Shown here: positions 1 through 9,240 of the stretch, one piece after another
Layout of the letters: each line of letters begins with the position of its first letter
Numbering within the stretch: the stretch's first letter is position 1
Assembly (NCBI RefSeq): GCF_042661025.1
Contig: NZ_JBHSWH010000001.1
Location: 2,790,001 to 2,854,000 of the forward strand
Length of the DNA stretch: 64,000 nt
DNA from: Flexivirga alba
GTDB taxonomy: Bacteria; Actinomycetota; Actinomycetes; Actinomycetales; Dermatophilaceae
Direction of reading: 5' to 3'
Translations under genes and position numbers: made by a program
The notes under the pieces: generated by a model
Told to the model about the DNA's origin: nothing
Database searches by the model: none
The model's input: only the letters and a program-made list of their open reading frames with translations

Positions 1-834
1 AGCCCACGCCGACGCGCGACGCAGCCGGGTCGGCCAATCGGCGCCTTCGGCGGTCGAAGCGGCGAGGCCAGCGGTGAACGCGTCTCCGGCGCCGGTCGGG
101 TTGCCGTTGACGGTGCGCGCCGCTGTGCCGACGAATCGGCCGTCGCGGGTTCGTGCGGCTACGCCGGCGGCACCTCGGGTGATGACGACCTCGACGGCGC
201 CGAGCACGTGCAACTCCTCCGCAGCTGCGAAAACGCCCTTGGTGGAGTCGGTTTCGATGCCTGTCGACGAAGCTGCCTCGTGCTCGTTGATCTTAACGAT
301 GTCGGGTCCGGCATGCAGCGCCTCGACCAACGACTCGCCTTCGCAGTCGAGGATCACGACGGCATCGTGTTGATGAGCGATGCCGATCAGCTCGGCATAC
401 GCACTGGAGCGCACGCCACCGGGCAGGCTGCCGGACAGCGTGACTATCTCAGCATCGTCCAGGAGACCAGCGAATACTGCTGTGAATGCTTCCCATTCGG
501 AGTCGGTGACGATCGGTCCGGGTTCATTGAGGACGGTCGCTTCGTCCTCGGACGTGATGGTCACGGTCTGCCGGGTGGTTCCTGCGATCGGCGAGAACCG
601 GTGCGCGATCCCGGCGGTGTCGAGGCCGACGATCAACTCATCCCCGATGCGTCCGCCGACGGTCCCGGTGACGAGAGCGGGGACGGCTTGCTGGGTCAGC
701 ACCGACGCGACGTTGACGCCCTTGCCGCCCGGCCGACGGCGAACCGTCCGGACACGGTGCGACGTGCCGGGCTGCAGCGCGGCGACGGAGTAGGTGACGT
801 CGAGCGCGGGATTCAGGCAGGTCGCCACGATCAC
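1..834 (-). CDS. PfkB-family hexose-phosphate kinase (1-phosphofructokinase type), 3' end cut by window
   Basis: This is a ribokinase/PfkB-fold sugar kinase, probably phosphorylating fructose 6-phosphate, fructose 1-phosphate or tagatose 6-phosphate in the cytoplasm. The GTG start overlaps the stop of the upstream ROK gene (GTGA). The first residues read VIVATCLNPALDVTY. The first PfkB signature is seen as PGGKGVNVA near residue 38, and the second, with the catalytic aspartate, as NPTGAGDAF near residue 250. Only 278 codons lie inside the window and no stop is reached, so the last part is missing. It is the last visible gene of an amino-sugar operon, where a phosphofructokinase would follow the deaminase step. 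The exact substrate cannot be read from sequence; tagatose-6-phosphate kinase is an alternative. Confidence 0.85.
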   Translation of the reverse strand, partial: MIVATCLNPALDVTYSVAALQPGTSHRVRTVRRRPGGKGVNVASVLTQQAVPALVTGTVGGRIGDELIVGLDTAGIAHRFSPIAGTTRQTVTITSEDEATVLNEPGPIVTDSEWEAFTAVFAGLLDDAEIVTLSGSLPGGVRSSAYAELIGIAHQHDAVVILDCEGESLVEALHAGPDIVKINEHEAASSTGIETDSTKGVFAAAEELHVLGAVEVVITRGAAGVAARTRDGRFVGTAARTVNGNPTGAGDAFTAGLAASTAEGADWPTRLRRASAWA

Positions 835-1754
835 GGCGTTGCTCCAGCCGCCTCGCGGGCCAGGATGCCGGCGCCCAGCAAACCGGCGCGTCCGCCGAGC
901 GGGGAAGCTACCAGCTCTGGCGCCTGCCGCCACGGCATACCGGATTCGAATGCGGCACGGGTCGGAACCAGGAGCGCGTCACCGGCCTGGGAGAGGCCAC
1001 CCGCGAGTACGACGCGCGCCGGGTCGGTGATCAGCGCGCCGGCCACCAGGCCCCGCGCCAGGGTCTTGGTCACGACCTGCCAGACGGCGGCGGCGTCAGA
1101 GTCGTCGTCGAGGTGGGCGACGACTTCGGTCGCGTCAACGGTGCGGCCGGTGCGCTCGGCATACAAGCGCGCGACGCCGCGAGCCGAGGAAAACATCTCC
1201 AGGCAGCCGAATGCGCCACAACGGCAGCGGGTTTCGAGGTCACCTACCGGTATGTGCCCGATCTCCCCGGGTATGGCGGCGGCTCCTCGCACGACCTGGC
1301 CGCCGGAAACCACCACGGCCGCGATGCCGGTGCCCAGCACCACGATGAGGGCGTCCGAAACGCCCTGCGCCGCACCGACTCTCGCTTCGGCGAGGCCGGC
1401 CGCCTGCACGTCGTGACCGACTGCGGTCGGCAGGTTGGTCGCACCGCCGACGATGTCGCGCAACGGCGCGTCGTGCCAGCCGATGTTGCTCGCATAACGC
1501 GCGATGCCCGCCACGGTGTCTACGACGCCCGGCACCACCAGGCCTACGGCGTGCACCGGGGCACCGGCGGAGGCCGCAGCATCGCTGCGATCCGAGACGA
1601 GGTCTCGGATCGCAGCGATGACCGCATCCGGGCCATCGTCGAACGGAGTCGGAACGGCACGCCGCAAGGTCTCGCCGCCGGCCGCATCGAGCACGGCAGC
1701 CTTGATCGAAGTCCCGCCGACATCGACGGCGAGAACCAGATCGCGATCGGTCAA
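831..1754 (-). CDS. ROK-family sugar kinase, probably N-acetylglucosamine kinase
   Basis: A 307-residue ROK kinase. The N-terminal phosphate-binding loop reads AVDVGGTSIKAAVLD, and the ROK zinc-binding motif is seen as CRCGAFGCLE near residue 178, after the conserved PGEIGH. No N-terminal helix-turn-helix is present, so it is a kinase rather than a ROK repressor. Translation starts with TTG, whose last two bases form part of the stop of the SIS gene (TTGA), and its own stop overlaps the pfkB start. This indicates a tightly coupled operon. Position between a SIS deaminase/isomerase and nagA points to phosphorylation of imported GlcNAc; glucose or ManNAc kinase activity cannot be excluded. Confidence 0.85.
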   Translation of the reverse strand: MTDRDLVLAVDVGGTSIKAAVLDAAGGETLRRAVPTPFDDGPDAVIAAIRDLVSDRSDAAASAGAPVHAVGLVVPGVVDTVAGIARYASNIGWHDAPLRDIVGGATNLPTAVGHDVQAAGLAEARVGAAQGVSDALIVVLGTGIAAVVVSGGQVVRGAAAIPGEIGHIPVGDLETRCRCGAFGCLEMFSSARGVARLYAERTGRTVDATEVVAHLDDDSDAAAVWQVVTKTLARGLVAGALITDPARVVLAGGLSQAGDALLVPTRAAFESGMPWRQAPELVASPLGGRAGLLGAGILAREAAGATP

Positions 1755-2635
1755 GACAACACCACGGAGCGGGTCAGCGCACGGGGCTCGTCAGGGTTCT
1801 TGCCGGAGGCCTCGGCCAGTGCGACGGCAACGCGCTGCGCCGTCGTCAGGGCCGCCATCGCGTCAGTGTCGGTCTGCACGAAGCGGGCTCCAGTTGCAGC
1901 GACCTGCTCGGCCAGTCCCTCGGGGGCATCGCCGAAAAGCCATACGACAGAACGCTCGTCGACGATGCTGATCGGCCCGTGACGGAACTCCATCGCCGGG
2001 TAGGACTCGGTCCAGGTTTGCGACGCCTCACGCAGTTTGAGCGCGGCCTCGTTGGCCAGGCCGACGGTCCAGCCGTCACCGAGGAAGCTGAACTGGGTGG
2101 CACGCACCAACTCGTCGGCGAGGGGAGCGGCCAGCTCTGCCTCTGCGTCCTTGATGGCCGCGGTCAGGTCCTCGCCGAGGGCTGCGCGCCACCAGGCGAG
2201 CACGCTCGTGGCGAACCGGGTCTGCACGACCGACTGCTCGTCGGCGAAGCCCAGCAGCACGTGGTGGGTCGCGAGGGGCACCACCGGGTGGCCGACCTCG
2301 GTGGTGACGACGGTCGAACGCTGGTCCGGCCCGAGCTTCTCCAGCAGGTCGATCACCTCGCTGGTGGTGCCGGAGCGGGTAATGGCGACGACGCGGTCGT
2401 ACTTGCGGCCGACCGGAAACTGCGATGCGGCGAAGGCATCGGTCTCACCCTGCCCGGTCTCCTCGCGCAACACCGCGGCGGATTGGGCCATGAACCACGA
2501 CGTGCCACAACCGACGATCGCAACGCGCTCGCCCGCGACGGGCATCGCCTCGGCGGACTCGGGCGTCGCCGCTACCTCGGCGGCGCGGCGCCATACCTCG
2601 GGCTGGCTGGTGATCTCGGCGGCAACGTGCGACAC
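1751..2635 (-). CDS. SIS-domain sugar-phosphate isomerase/deaminase (GlmS C-domain or NagB-II like)
   Basis: A 294-residue protein of tandem SIS folds like the isomerase half of GlmS, without the glutaminase domain. The sugar-phosphate loop is visible as VGCGTSWFMAQSAA near residues 40-53 and a second SIS serine motif as ITRSGTTSEV near residue 105. The C-terminal half has the EFRHGP motif typical of GlmS-like enzymes. The start is GTG with AAGGAG seven bases upstream. It is first in the minus-strand operon SIS-ROK-pfkB and divergent from nagA, so the likely role is deamination of glucosamine 6-phosphate to fructose 6-phosphate (NagB-II type). An AgaS-like role in galactosamine use is an alternative. 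Confidence 0.8.
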   Translation of the reverse strand: MSHVAAEITSQPEVWRRAAEVAATPESAEAMPVAGERVAIVGCGTSWFMAQSAAVLREETGQGETDAFAASQFPVGRKYDRVVAITRSGTTSEVIDLLEKLGPDQRSTVVTTEVGHPVVPLATHHVLLGFADEQSVVQTRFATSVLAWWRAALGEDLTAAIKDAEAELAAPLADELVRATQFSFLGDGWTVGLANEAALKLREASQTWTESYPAMEFRHGPISIVDERSVVWLFGDAPEGLAEQVAATGARFVQTDTDAMAALTTAQRVAVALAEASGKNPDEPRALTRSVVLS

Positions 2636-2902
2636 GGTCGAACTCCTTCATGGAAGTTTATTCTGGACAGGTACAGGAAGTTTGAGATGCGTTGGCGTTG
2701 CAGGGAGCTTGCGACTCGCAACGCCGACGCAGATCAAACCTCATGGTGCTGGATCGTCGATCGTGTCGACGGATGACGGTTTGTGCGCGATATCCGCAAG
2801 TTTAACGCACCTTCGGTCACAGCTTGCCGCACTTGGCGCAACTTGGGTCGACCCGGCACGCTGGCCGAATGCCACTGTCCCGCGTGGTGTTCGATGGACG
2901 GC
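2636..2902. promoter_or_regulatory. Divergent control region between the SIS-ROK-pfkB operon and nagA
   Basis: This 267-bp gap separates the two divergent amino-sugar transcription units and must hold both promoters. It is more AT-rich than its surroundings. GGAAGTTT occurs at 2652-2659 and again at 2676-2683, and a related GCAAGTTTAA lies at 2796-2805. An imperfect inverted repeat, TTCTGGACAGG then TACAGGAA, sits between the first two. These could be operators of a sugar-responsive repressor. No regulator gene is in the window, and I see no clear match to the DasR consensus. Confidence 0.4.
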
Positions 2903-4018
2903 ATGAGCGACATAGTGCTGACCGACGCGCGGGTGCTGACGCCCGACGGGATCATCGACGGCGGGATCAGCATCTCGGACGGCCGGGTGGCCGCCGTGGG
3001 AGCGGATCTTGCCGGCGGCGAGTCGCTCGCCGGTGCGCTGGTGATTCCCGGCTTCGTCGACATACACGTCCACGGCGGCGGCGGTCACGACATGAGCGCC
3101 TCCGCTGCCGACATGGCCAGTGCGGTGCGGTTCCACCGCGGGCACGGGACGACGACTTCGCTGGTGTCGTTGGTGACCGCGCCGATCGATGCTTTGTGCG
3201 AGCAACTGAGCTGGGCGGCCGACCTGGCCGATGCCGGAGAGGTCGCCGGCGCTCACCTGGAGGGGCCGTTCCTCTCGCACGTGCGGTGCGGAGCGCAGAA
3301 CCCCGACCACCTGCTCGAGCCCGATCTGGCTGCGTTCGCCCGCATGATCGAGGCCGCCCGGGGTCACCTGCGCGTCATCACCGTCGCACCGGAGCTGCCC
3401 GGAGCCCTCGACCTGATCGACGCCGCGGTGGACGCCGGGGTCGTCGCGGCCGTCGGTCACACCGACGCGTCATACGAGCAGGCGACCGCAGCCTTCGAGC
3501 ACGGGGCGACCCTCGCGACGCACCTCTTCAACGGCATGCGCCCCATTCACCACCGTGAACCCGGCCCGGTGCTCGCGAGTCTCGACGCGGGGGTGCCGTG
3601 CGAAACCATCAATGACGGCATCCACCTGCACCCGGCGGTGTTGCGCGAGGTGCTGGCGCGCGGCAGCGACCGGCTCGTGCTCATCACCGACGCGATCGAC
3701 GCCACCGGCGTCGGCGACGGCGAATACGTCCTCGGCGGCCAGCAGGTCTGGGTGCGTGACGGCGCGGCGCGGCTGGCGAACGGGTCTCTCGCCGGCAGTT
3801 CGCTGACGATGGACCGTGCCTTCGCGCGCGCTGTCCGCAACGGGGTCGACGTGCGACAGGCGTCGGCCGCCGCCTCGACGAATCCGGCACGCGTGATCGG
3901 AGTCGATGACCGCGGGCGGCTCGCGCCCGGCGCGCGGGCCGACCTCCTCGTCCTGGCCGACGACGACACTGTGCAACGGATCATGCGTGCGGGCGAGTGG
4001 GCGGACACCGCAGAATGA
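2903..4018 (+). CDS. nagA: N-acetylglucosamine-6-phosphate deacetylase
   Basis: NagA removes the acetyl group from GlcNAc 6-phosphate. The amidohydrolase barrel is recognisable from the first-strand metal motif (VDIHVHGGGGHD), HLEGPF near residue 120 with the metal-binding glutamate, GHTDAS, THLFNGM near residue 206, NDGIHLHP near 237 and the catalytic aspartate in LITDAID near 260. The start chosen gives 371 residues, normal for the family; an in-frame ATG nine bases upstream is possible. Its stop overlaps the likely rimM start (ATGA), so it appears co-transcribed with the tRNA/ribosome maturation genes. The usual upstream neighbours of rimM (rpsP and the KH-domain gene) are absent. Confidence 0.93.
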   Translation: MSDIVLTDARVLTPDGIIDGGISISDGRVAAVGADLAGGESLAGALVIPGFVDIHVHGGGGHDMSASAADMASAVRFHRGHGTTTSLVSLVTAPIDALCEQLSWAADLADAGEVAGAHLEGPFLSHVRCGAQNPDHLLEPDLAAFARMIEAARGHLRVITVAPELPGALDLIDAAVDAGVVAAVGHTDASYEQATAAFEHGATLATHLFNGMRPIHHREPGPVLASLDAGVPCETINDGIHLHPAVLREVLARGSDRLVLITDAIDATGVGDGEYVLGGQQVWVRDGAARLANGSLAGSSLTMDRAFARAVRNGVDVRQASAAASTNPARVIGVDDRGRLAPGARADLLVLADDDTVQRIMRAGEWADTAE

Positions 4019-4538
4019 CAGACATGAATGACGTTCTGATCGCGCGGATCGGTAAACCCCACGGACTCAAGGGAGAAGTCACCGTGCGGCTGCACACGGA
4101 TGCACCCGACGAGCGTTTCGCCGTCGGGGCGACGTTCCAGACCGAGCCTGCGGCGAACGGCCCGTTGACATTGCGAACGCATCGTGTTCACAACGGCATT
4201 CACCTGCTCTCCTTCGATGAGGCCGCGGATCGTACGGCCGCCGAGGGTTGCGCGGCACCCAGCTGCTGGGTGCCGCACCGGACGGCGATGCCGGCGAGGA
4301 CGCCTGGTATGCCGAGGACCTCATCGGGCTGACGGTTGTGGACCCGCAGGGCGCCGAGCTGGGCACCGTCGTGGAGCTGCACGACCGGCCGGTGCAGGAC
4401 CTGCTGGAGGTGCGCCTCGTGGGTGGCCGGACCGGCTTTGTCCCGTTCGTCGAGCAGCTGGTCCCCGACGTCGACATCGATGCCGGGCGGATCGTCGTCG
4501 ATGCCCCGCCCGGGCTGCTCGACCTGTCGGAGGCGTGA
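4015..4538 (+). CDS. rimM: 16S rRNA processing protein RimM (one-base frameshift in this sequence)
   Basis: RimM helps 30S subunit maturation and binds ribosomal protein S19. The N-terminal RimM barrel begins with VLIARIGKPHGLKGEV and ends near DRTAAE. The reading frame then breaks in the GGG run at 4245-4247 and resumes one frame over with LRGTQLL, followed by the PRC-barrel half (WYAEDLIGLTV to the end). The span is 524 nt, one short of a multiple of three, so restoring one base gives a normal protein of 174 residues. The ATG at 4015 overlaps the nagA stop; ATG 4024 is the alternative. The gene is essential or near-essential, so the break is most likely a sequence error. Confidence 0.9.
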
Positions 4539-4540
4539 GG

Positions 4541-5727
4541 ATGCGGATCGACGTTGTCACGATCTTCCCCGATTACCTTGCGCCACTTGATCTTTCGCTG
4601 ATCGGCAAAGCCCGCCGGGACGGCCGGATCGACCTTCGGGTGCACGACCTGCGTGACTTCGCACACGACCGGCACCGCACCGTCGATGACACGCCGTATG
4701 GCGGTGGCGCCGGCATGGTCATGAAGCCCGAGCCCTGGGGGAGGCACTGAGCCAGGTCGCGCAAGAAGCCGCGGCGCGGCCGATCCTGATCATCCCCGGC
4801 CCCGGCGGCGAGCGCTTCGACCAGTCGATAGCGCGTGACCTCGCCGAGCGGGAGCACCTCGTCTTCGCGTGTGGGCGCTACGAGGGGATCGATGAGCGTG
4901 TCTACGAGCGCGCCGCAGCCGACTTCGACGTGCGGGTCCTGTCCCTCGGCGACTACGTCCTCAACGGTGGCGAAGTGGCGACCCTGGCCATGACCGAGGC
5001 GATCGCCCGCCTCATCCCTGGCGTGATCGGCAATGCGCAGTCGCTGGTCGAGGAGTCCCACGAGGACGGCCTGCTCGAGTACCCCGTTTACACCAAACCC
5101 GAGCACTGGCAGGAGCTTTCGGTGCCCGACGTGTTGCTCTCGGGTGACCACGGGCGGATCGCGTCCTGGCGCCACCAGCAGCGCCTGCAACGCACTGCTG
5201 CTCGCCGGCCGGACCTCTTGCCAGCCGCCGCTGCCGCAACCGCCGCTGACCTGCAGATCACCGTTGCCACTCCGGCGGACGCCGGCGAGTTGCTGACGCT
5301 GACGCACGCCTGCTGGCTGCGGGAAGGGATCGTCAACCAGTCGCTCAACATCCCGGCGCAGCACGAGACGCTCGCGTCCTTGACCCAATCGCTGCGCGAC
5401 TGGACCACGTACGTCGCACGCGTCGACGGCCGGATGGTCGGCTCGGTCCGCGGCCGGGTCGACACCTCGACCGACCGTGCCGACACCGACTGGGACATCG
5501 GCCGGCTGATGGTCGCACCCGACCTGCGCGGACGTGGCTTCGGCCGGGCGCTGCTGGACTTCATCCAACACACGGCACCGGAGTCGGTCACGTCATACAG
5601 CCTGATGACCGGGGTCAACAGTGAGGACAACCAGCGGATGTACCGCAAGGCGGGCTTCCGGATCGTCGGTCGTGGCGACCCGGAAGGCACCGTCACGCTG
5701 GCGAAGCGTCGTCGCCCGTCATGCTGA
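4541..5727 (+). CDS. trmD: tRNA (guanine-37-N1)-methyltransferase fused to a GNAT acetyltransferase domain (one-base frameshift)
   Basis: TrmD methylates G37 of tRNAs using S-adenosylmethionine. MRIDVVTIFPDYL and the TPYGGGAGMVMKPEP loop are in the first frame. The frame is lost in the G run at 4737-4741 and resumes with EALSQVAQEA. The trefoil-knot SAM site follows as GRYEGIDERV and LGDYVLNGGE. After the TrmD end (SWRHQQ), an alanine-rich linker joins a full GNAT domain of about 155 residues with the acetyl-CoA loop APDLRGRGFGRALL and the terminal NQRMYRKAGF. The span is 1,187 nt, one short of a codon multiple, giving 395 residues when repaired. It starts two bases after the rimM stop. The acetyltransferase substrate is unknown. 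Confidence 0.92.
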
Positions 5728-7609
5728 AGTCGAGCTGAGCCGGCACCGGACGGTCCGGGCACACCTGACGCCACAGATCACCGATCGCACGATCGCCCTC
5801 CGCGAGGTCAGGCACCTCCAGATCGGCCAGCAATTCGGCGGCCTCAGTGTCCCGGCCGAGACGATGCAAGGCCTGCGCACGGAGCAGTCGGGTCCGACCG
5901 TGATCGCGTAGCGCAGCCGTGGCTGCGTCGATGACATCCAGCGCGTCGCGGGCGCGGTCGGCGTCCAACAGCAGCGACACGTGCTCGGTCAGCAAGCCGC
6001 GAGTGTGTGGATCCAGTTGGCGCGCCTGCGCATACAACGTGGCGGCGTCGTCCGCGTTGGTGCTCAGCACGGCCAGCCCGCGCAGTGCGACCGCGGTCTC
6101 GCGCTGGTCGAGGCTGGCGCGGTAGTGCTCGCGGGCCGTCGCAGCATCACCGGCCAGGTGGTCGAGAACGCCGAGTGCATAGGAGCGCCACCACCCGTGC
6201 GGCGAGCGCTCGATCACCCGTTGCCAGCGCGCCGAGATCAGCGGCAGCAGTGGCTCGTCGACCGGCTCGCCGGCCAGCAGCGCGGCCGCGAGCCGACTGT
6301 CGTCGTCGACCGCGGGGAAGGTGAGACCGTCGGGAGCCGGTTGCTCGCGCAAGGCCAATTCGACCTGACCCCAACCGGATCCGCTGTGCAGGGGCGCTTG
6401 CGGCGCCCGCACTGCGTAGTCAGCGAGCCAGCTCCGGTGCCACTCCTCGAGGTCGGCGATCGGCGCGACGGACTGCACCGCATCGGCCGCTGTCCGTGCC
6501 GCGGCGTCGAACTCGCCGGACACCGCGGCCGGATCCAACGATGCCGCGCCGAATGCCTCGGTCCACGACCGCTGCGACGATCCGTCGATGAGGTCGTGCT
6601 CCAACTGCGTCGCGCAGACCCCGGCCTGGATCTCGGCATACGCCTGGTCGTCGACCAGCCAATGTTGCCAGCGTCGCCCACCTGCGGCGTGGCCCCAGAG
6701 GAAGAGCTTGCGGCCGTGCAGTTCGTCGGTGGAGGTCTGGCAGAAGCCGGTGCCGTCGGACTCCACGGAGGTGATCGACCGTCCGCTCTGCCCCGCGACG
6801 TCGAAGAAGTAGTCGGCCGACGCCGAGGACGCGGCCGGGTAGCTGATGTCGGTCGCTCCCTCCGGTCGGGGAACCGATACCCGGTCAAGTGAGCCGGAGT
6901 AGCTGGTGCGCCACGCGTGTGTCGCCGGGGTGAGCACGCGCGTCGTGTCGGTCTCGGGGACCGCGATGTTGGTCCAGTAGTAGAGGGGTTTGTCCTCCGC
7001 GTCGGGGTTGATGACGCGGGTCGACACCAGCAGCCGGTCGCCCGCGAGCGTCAGGTCGAGGCTGAGGATCAGGTCGCGGGTGCGCTCCCACTCCCACAGC
7101 CGCAGCCCCTGACCGGTCGGCGAGTCCACGATCGCGGCGTGCATCGGCCGGCAGGTGGTGGTCGCGTGGCCCGTCGAGCCCAGATTCCACTCGATGCCGC
7201 CGGCGAACCAGGCGTCGGTCAGCGCGAAGCCGGCGAACCGGAGGCGCTCGGGCACCAGCAGCAACTCGCGATCGGCGCGCAGGTCGCGCAAGGACCACAC
7301 GCGGCCGCCGAGCGTCGGCAGGACCGTCGCGCGCAGGATCCCGTTGTCGAGCGTGACGGCGGGCAGCCCCAGTGGCTGGTCGCCGCGGTCGTAGTCACTC
7401 TGCACGCCATACGGCAGGGGAGTGTGGAGCCGCCCGCGGGCGACACGCTCGCGCATCGCGTCGGGTGCATCGGCGGCGAGCGACGTGGTCGTCATCGCCC
7501 GGATCGGCCGGTATGCCGGGAGGGGACTGGTCGGGCCCAAAGTTGCGCCGGGTACGGCGAGCCTGGTGGCCCGCACTCGGGTGGTTGCGGCAGAGTCGGT
7601 GAAATGCAT
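5693..7609 (-). CDS. DUF5107-domain protein with C-terminal repeat region
   Basis: A 638-residue cytoplasmic protein with the DUF5107 fold in the first 380 residues (LDNGILRATVLPTLGGRVWSL, then GGIEWNLG and YYWTNIAVPE). This is a beta-sandwich resembling aldose epimerase and glycosidase accessory domains. The C-terminal 250 residues are alanine-rich helical repeats resembling TPR (ARQLDPHTRGLLTEHV). Family members usually sit beside sugar ABC importers, as here, where it is divergent from ngcE. Its biochemical activity is not established. The last 35 bp overlap the convergent 3' end of trmD. Confidence 0.75.
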   Translation of the reverse strand: MHFTDSAATTRVRATRLAVPGATLGPTSPLPAYRPIRAMTTTSLAADAPDAMRERVARGRLHTPLPYGVQSDYDRGDQPLGLPAVTLDNGILRATVLPTLGGRVWSLRDLRADRELLLVPERLRFAGFALTDAWFAGGIEWNLGSTGHATTTCRPMHAAIVDSPTGQGLRLWEWERTRDLILSLDLTLAGDRLLVSTRVINPDAEDKPLYYWTNIAVPETDTTRVLTPATHAWRTSYSGSLDRVSVPRPEGATDISYPAASSASADYFFDVAGQSGRSITSVESDGTGFCQTSTDELHGRKLFLWGHAAGGRRWQHWLVDDQAYAEIQAGVCATQLEHDLIDGSSQRSWTEAFGAASLDPAAVSGEFDAAARTAADAVQSVAPIADLEEWHRSWLADYAVRAPQAPLHSGSGWGQVELALREQPAPDGLTFPAVDDDSRLAAALLAGEPVDEPLLPLISARWQRVIERSPHGWWRSYALGVLDHLAGDAATAREHYRASLDQRETAVALRGLAVLSTNADDAATLYAQARQLDPHTRGLLTEHVSLLLDADRARDALDVIDAATAALRDHGRTRLLRAQALHRLGRDTEAAELLADLEVPDLAEGDRAIGDLWRQVCPDRPVPAQLDFSMTGDDASPA

Positions 7610-7818
7610 CAGACCTCACGTGGTCGCGGTGACGAAGTGGTGGTAAAACAGTCCGGCCCGGTGGGGTGCCGTTGCCGATCTGTGATCGTTTATGAGCCGA
7701 AACCGGCACATACTGGCAAAACTAATCATATTCTTGCGGGCGTACAGTCACCGGCTTCCCGGAAGTCGGACCCATCCCCGGCTGTGCCTTGGCTAGTTCA
7801 ACTGGAGGTAACGCGGCC
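7610..7818. promoter_or_regulatory. Divergent promoter region of the DUF5107 gene and ngcEFG
   Basis: A 209-bp AT-enriched gap upstream of the transporter operon. The stretch around 7684-7735 contains GTTTATGAGCC, GGCAAAACTAATC and ATATTCTTGC, which may include the promoter and a sugar-responsive operator. A strong ribosome-binding site, GGAGG at 7804-7808, precedes the ngcE ATG. I cannot assign -35 and -10 boxes with confidence. Confidence 0.4.
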
Positions 7819-9240
7819 ATGACTCACATCGACTCAACGGTCAAACGCCGGACAGTCATGCGCACTGCGCTGGCGGCCGGCCTCGCTCTGCCGGTCGGAG
7901 GCGCACTCGCGTCCTGCGCCGGTGGCGGCAGCAGTGGCACGAGCAGCAGCAAATCGTCGTCGACCGGCAAGACGTCCGCCGACAACCCGTTCGGTATGGC
8001 GGCCAAGAGCACGGTCGACGCCGTCATCTTCAACGGTGGCTACGGCACGGACTACGTGACGTTCGCCGGCAAGGTCGTCGAGAAGAAGCAGCCCGGCAGC
8101 AGCGTCAAGGTGTCGCCGTCGACCCAGATCGCGCAGCAGTTGCAGCCGCGCTTCGTCAGCGGCAACCCGCCGGACCTGATCGACGACTCCGGAGCGAACG
8201 CGATCGGTGTCAACACGATCGCTGGCAAGCTGGAGGATCTGTCCTCGGTGCTCGATGCCAACAACTACGAGGGCACCAAGATCTCCGACAACCTGTACCC
8301 CGGGGTGAAGGAAGCCGGTCTCGTTGGCGACAAGATGGTCGTTCTCAACTACGTGATGACCGTCTACGGCCTCTGGTACTCCGAGAGTCTCTTTGCAGCC
8401 AACGGCTGGACGGCACCGAAGACCTGGGACGACCTGATCGCCCTGGGTGCCAAGGCAAAGGCCAAGGGCAAGTACCTGTTCGTCTGGGGTAAGGAGGCTG
8501 CCAGCTACTACCAGCAGCTGCTGATGGACTCGGCGATCAAGGAGGGTGGCGACGAGGTCCGCCTCGCGCTGGAGAACCTCGAGCCGAAGGCCTGGTCCAA
8601 CCCGACCATCCAGGCGGTGTTGGCCAAGCTGGAGGAGATCGTCAAGAAGGGCTACTTCAAGCCCGGCGGCGCCGGCACCCAGTTCACTCAGGCACAGGCG
8701 CAGTGGAGCAAGGACCAGTCGGGCATCATGTACGCCTCCGGTTCTTGGATCGAAAACGAAATGAAGTCGCAGACCAAGGCCGGCTTCAAGATGACCGGGA
8801 TTCCGGAGCCGATTCTGACGTCGTCCAGCAAGATGCCGTACGCCGCGCTGAACGCCGCACCGGGTGAGCAGTTCGTCGTTCCGAGTCAGGCGAAGAACGT
8901 GGCCGGAGGCAAGGAGTTGCTGCGCGCGATGCTCTCCAAGGAGGCCGCGACCAACTTCGCCAAGACGAAGCTGGCGCCGACCATCGTCAAGGGCACCGTG
9001 CCCGCCGGCGGCTTCGGGTCGACCGCGCTCCAGTCGCAGATCAAGATGCTCGATGCCGCTGGCAGCCACATCTTCAACGTGCGGTTCGTCAGCCTCTACG
9101 GCACCGTGCAGGACCAGCTGGTTCCGTGGAACAGCTTCCTGTCCGGCCAGCTGGACGCTGCCGGCCTGACCAAGGCGCTGCAGGGCATCAGCGACAAGGT
9201 TCGCAACGACTCCTCGGTCAAGAAGGTCAAGATCCAGTGA
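7819..9240 (+). CDS. ngcE: GlcNAc/chitobiose ABC transporter substrate-binding lipoprotein (NgcE type)
   Basis: This is the extracytoplasmic binding protein of a carbohydrate ABC importer, 473 residues long. It has a twin-arginine motif (VKRRTVMRTALAAG) followed by the lipobox LASC, so it should be exported by Tat and anchored as a lipoprotein, with a Ser/Thr-rich linker after the cysteine. The mature part contains FNGGYGTDYVTF and GNPPDLIDDSGAN, which I associate with the NgcE family. ATG 7819 has GGAGG ten bases upstream. Its stop overlaps the ngcF GTG start. The ATPase that powers such importers (MsiK type) is not in the window. GlcNAc as ligand is inferred from family and neighbours. Confidence 0.88.
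   Translation: MTHIDSTVKRRTVMRTALAAGLALPVGGALASCAGGGSSGTSSSKSSSTGKTSADNPFGMAAKSTVDAVIFNGGYGTDYVTFAGKVVEKKQPGSSVKVSPSTQIAQQLQPRFVSGNPPDLIDDSGANAIGVNTIAGKLEDLSSVLDANNYEGTKISDNLYPGVKEAGLVGDKMVVLNYVMTVYGLWYSESLFAANGWTAPKTWDDLIALGAKAKAKGKYLFVWGKEAASYYQQLLMDSAIKEGGDEVRLALENLEPKAWSNPTIQAVLAKLEEIVKKGYFKPGGAGTQFTQAQAQWSKDQSGIMYASGSWIENEMKSQTKAGFKMTGIPEPILTSSSKMPYAALNAAPGEQFVVPSQAKNVAGGKELLRAMLSKEAATNFAKTKLAPTIVKGTVPAGGFGSTALQSQIKMLDAAGSHIFNVRFVSLYGTVQDQLVPWNSFLSGQLDAAGLTKALQGISDKVRNDSSVKKVKIQ

Noticed and set aside
2741..3460. Long minus-strand frame over nagA, and similar frames opposite most genes
   Set aside because: These mirror codon bias of high-GC genes; nagA has strong family motifs on the plus strand.
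4015..4538. rimM as a true pseudogene
   Set aside because: The break is a single lost base in a G run and the same kind of loss hits trmD, pyrH and rlmN, which cannot all be inactive.
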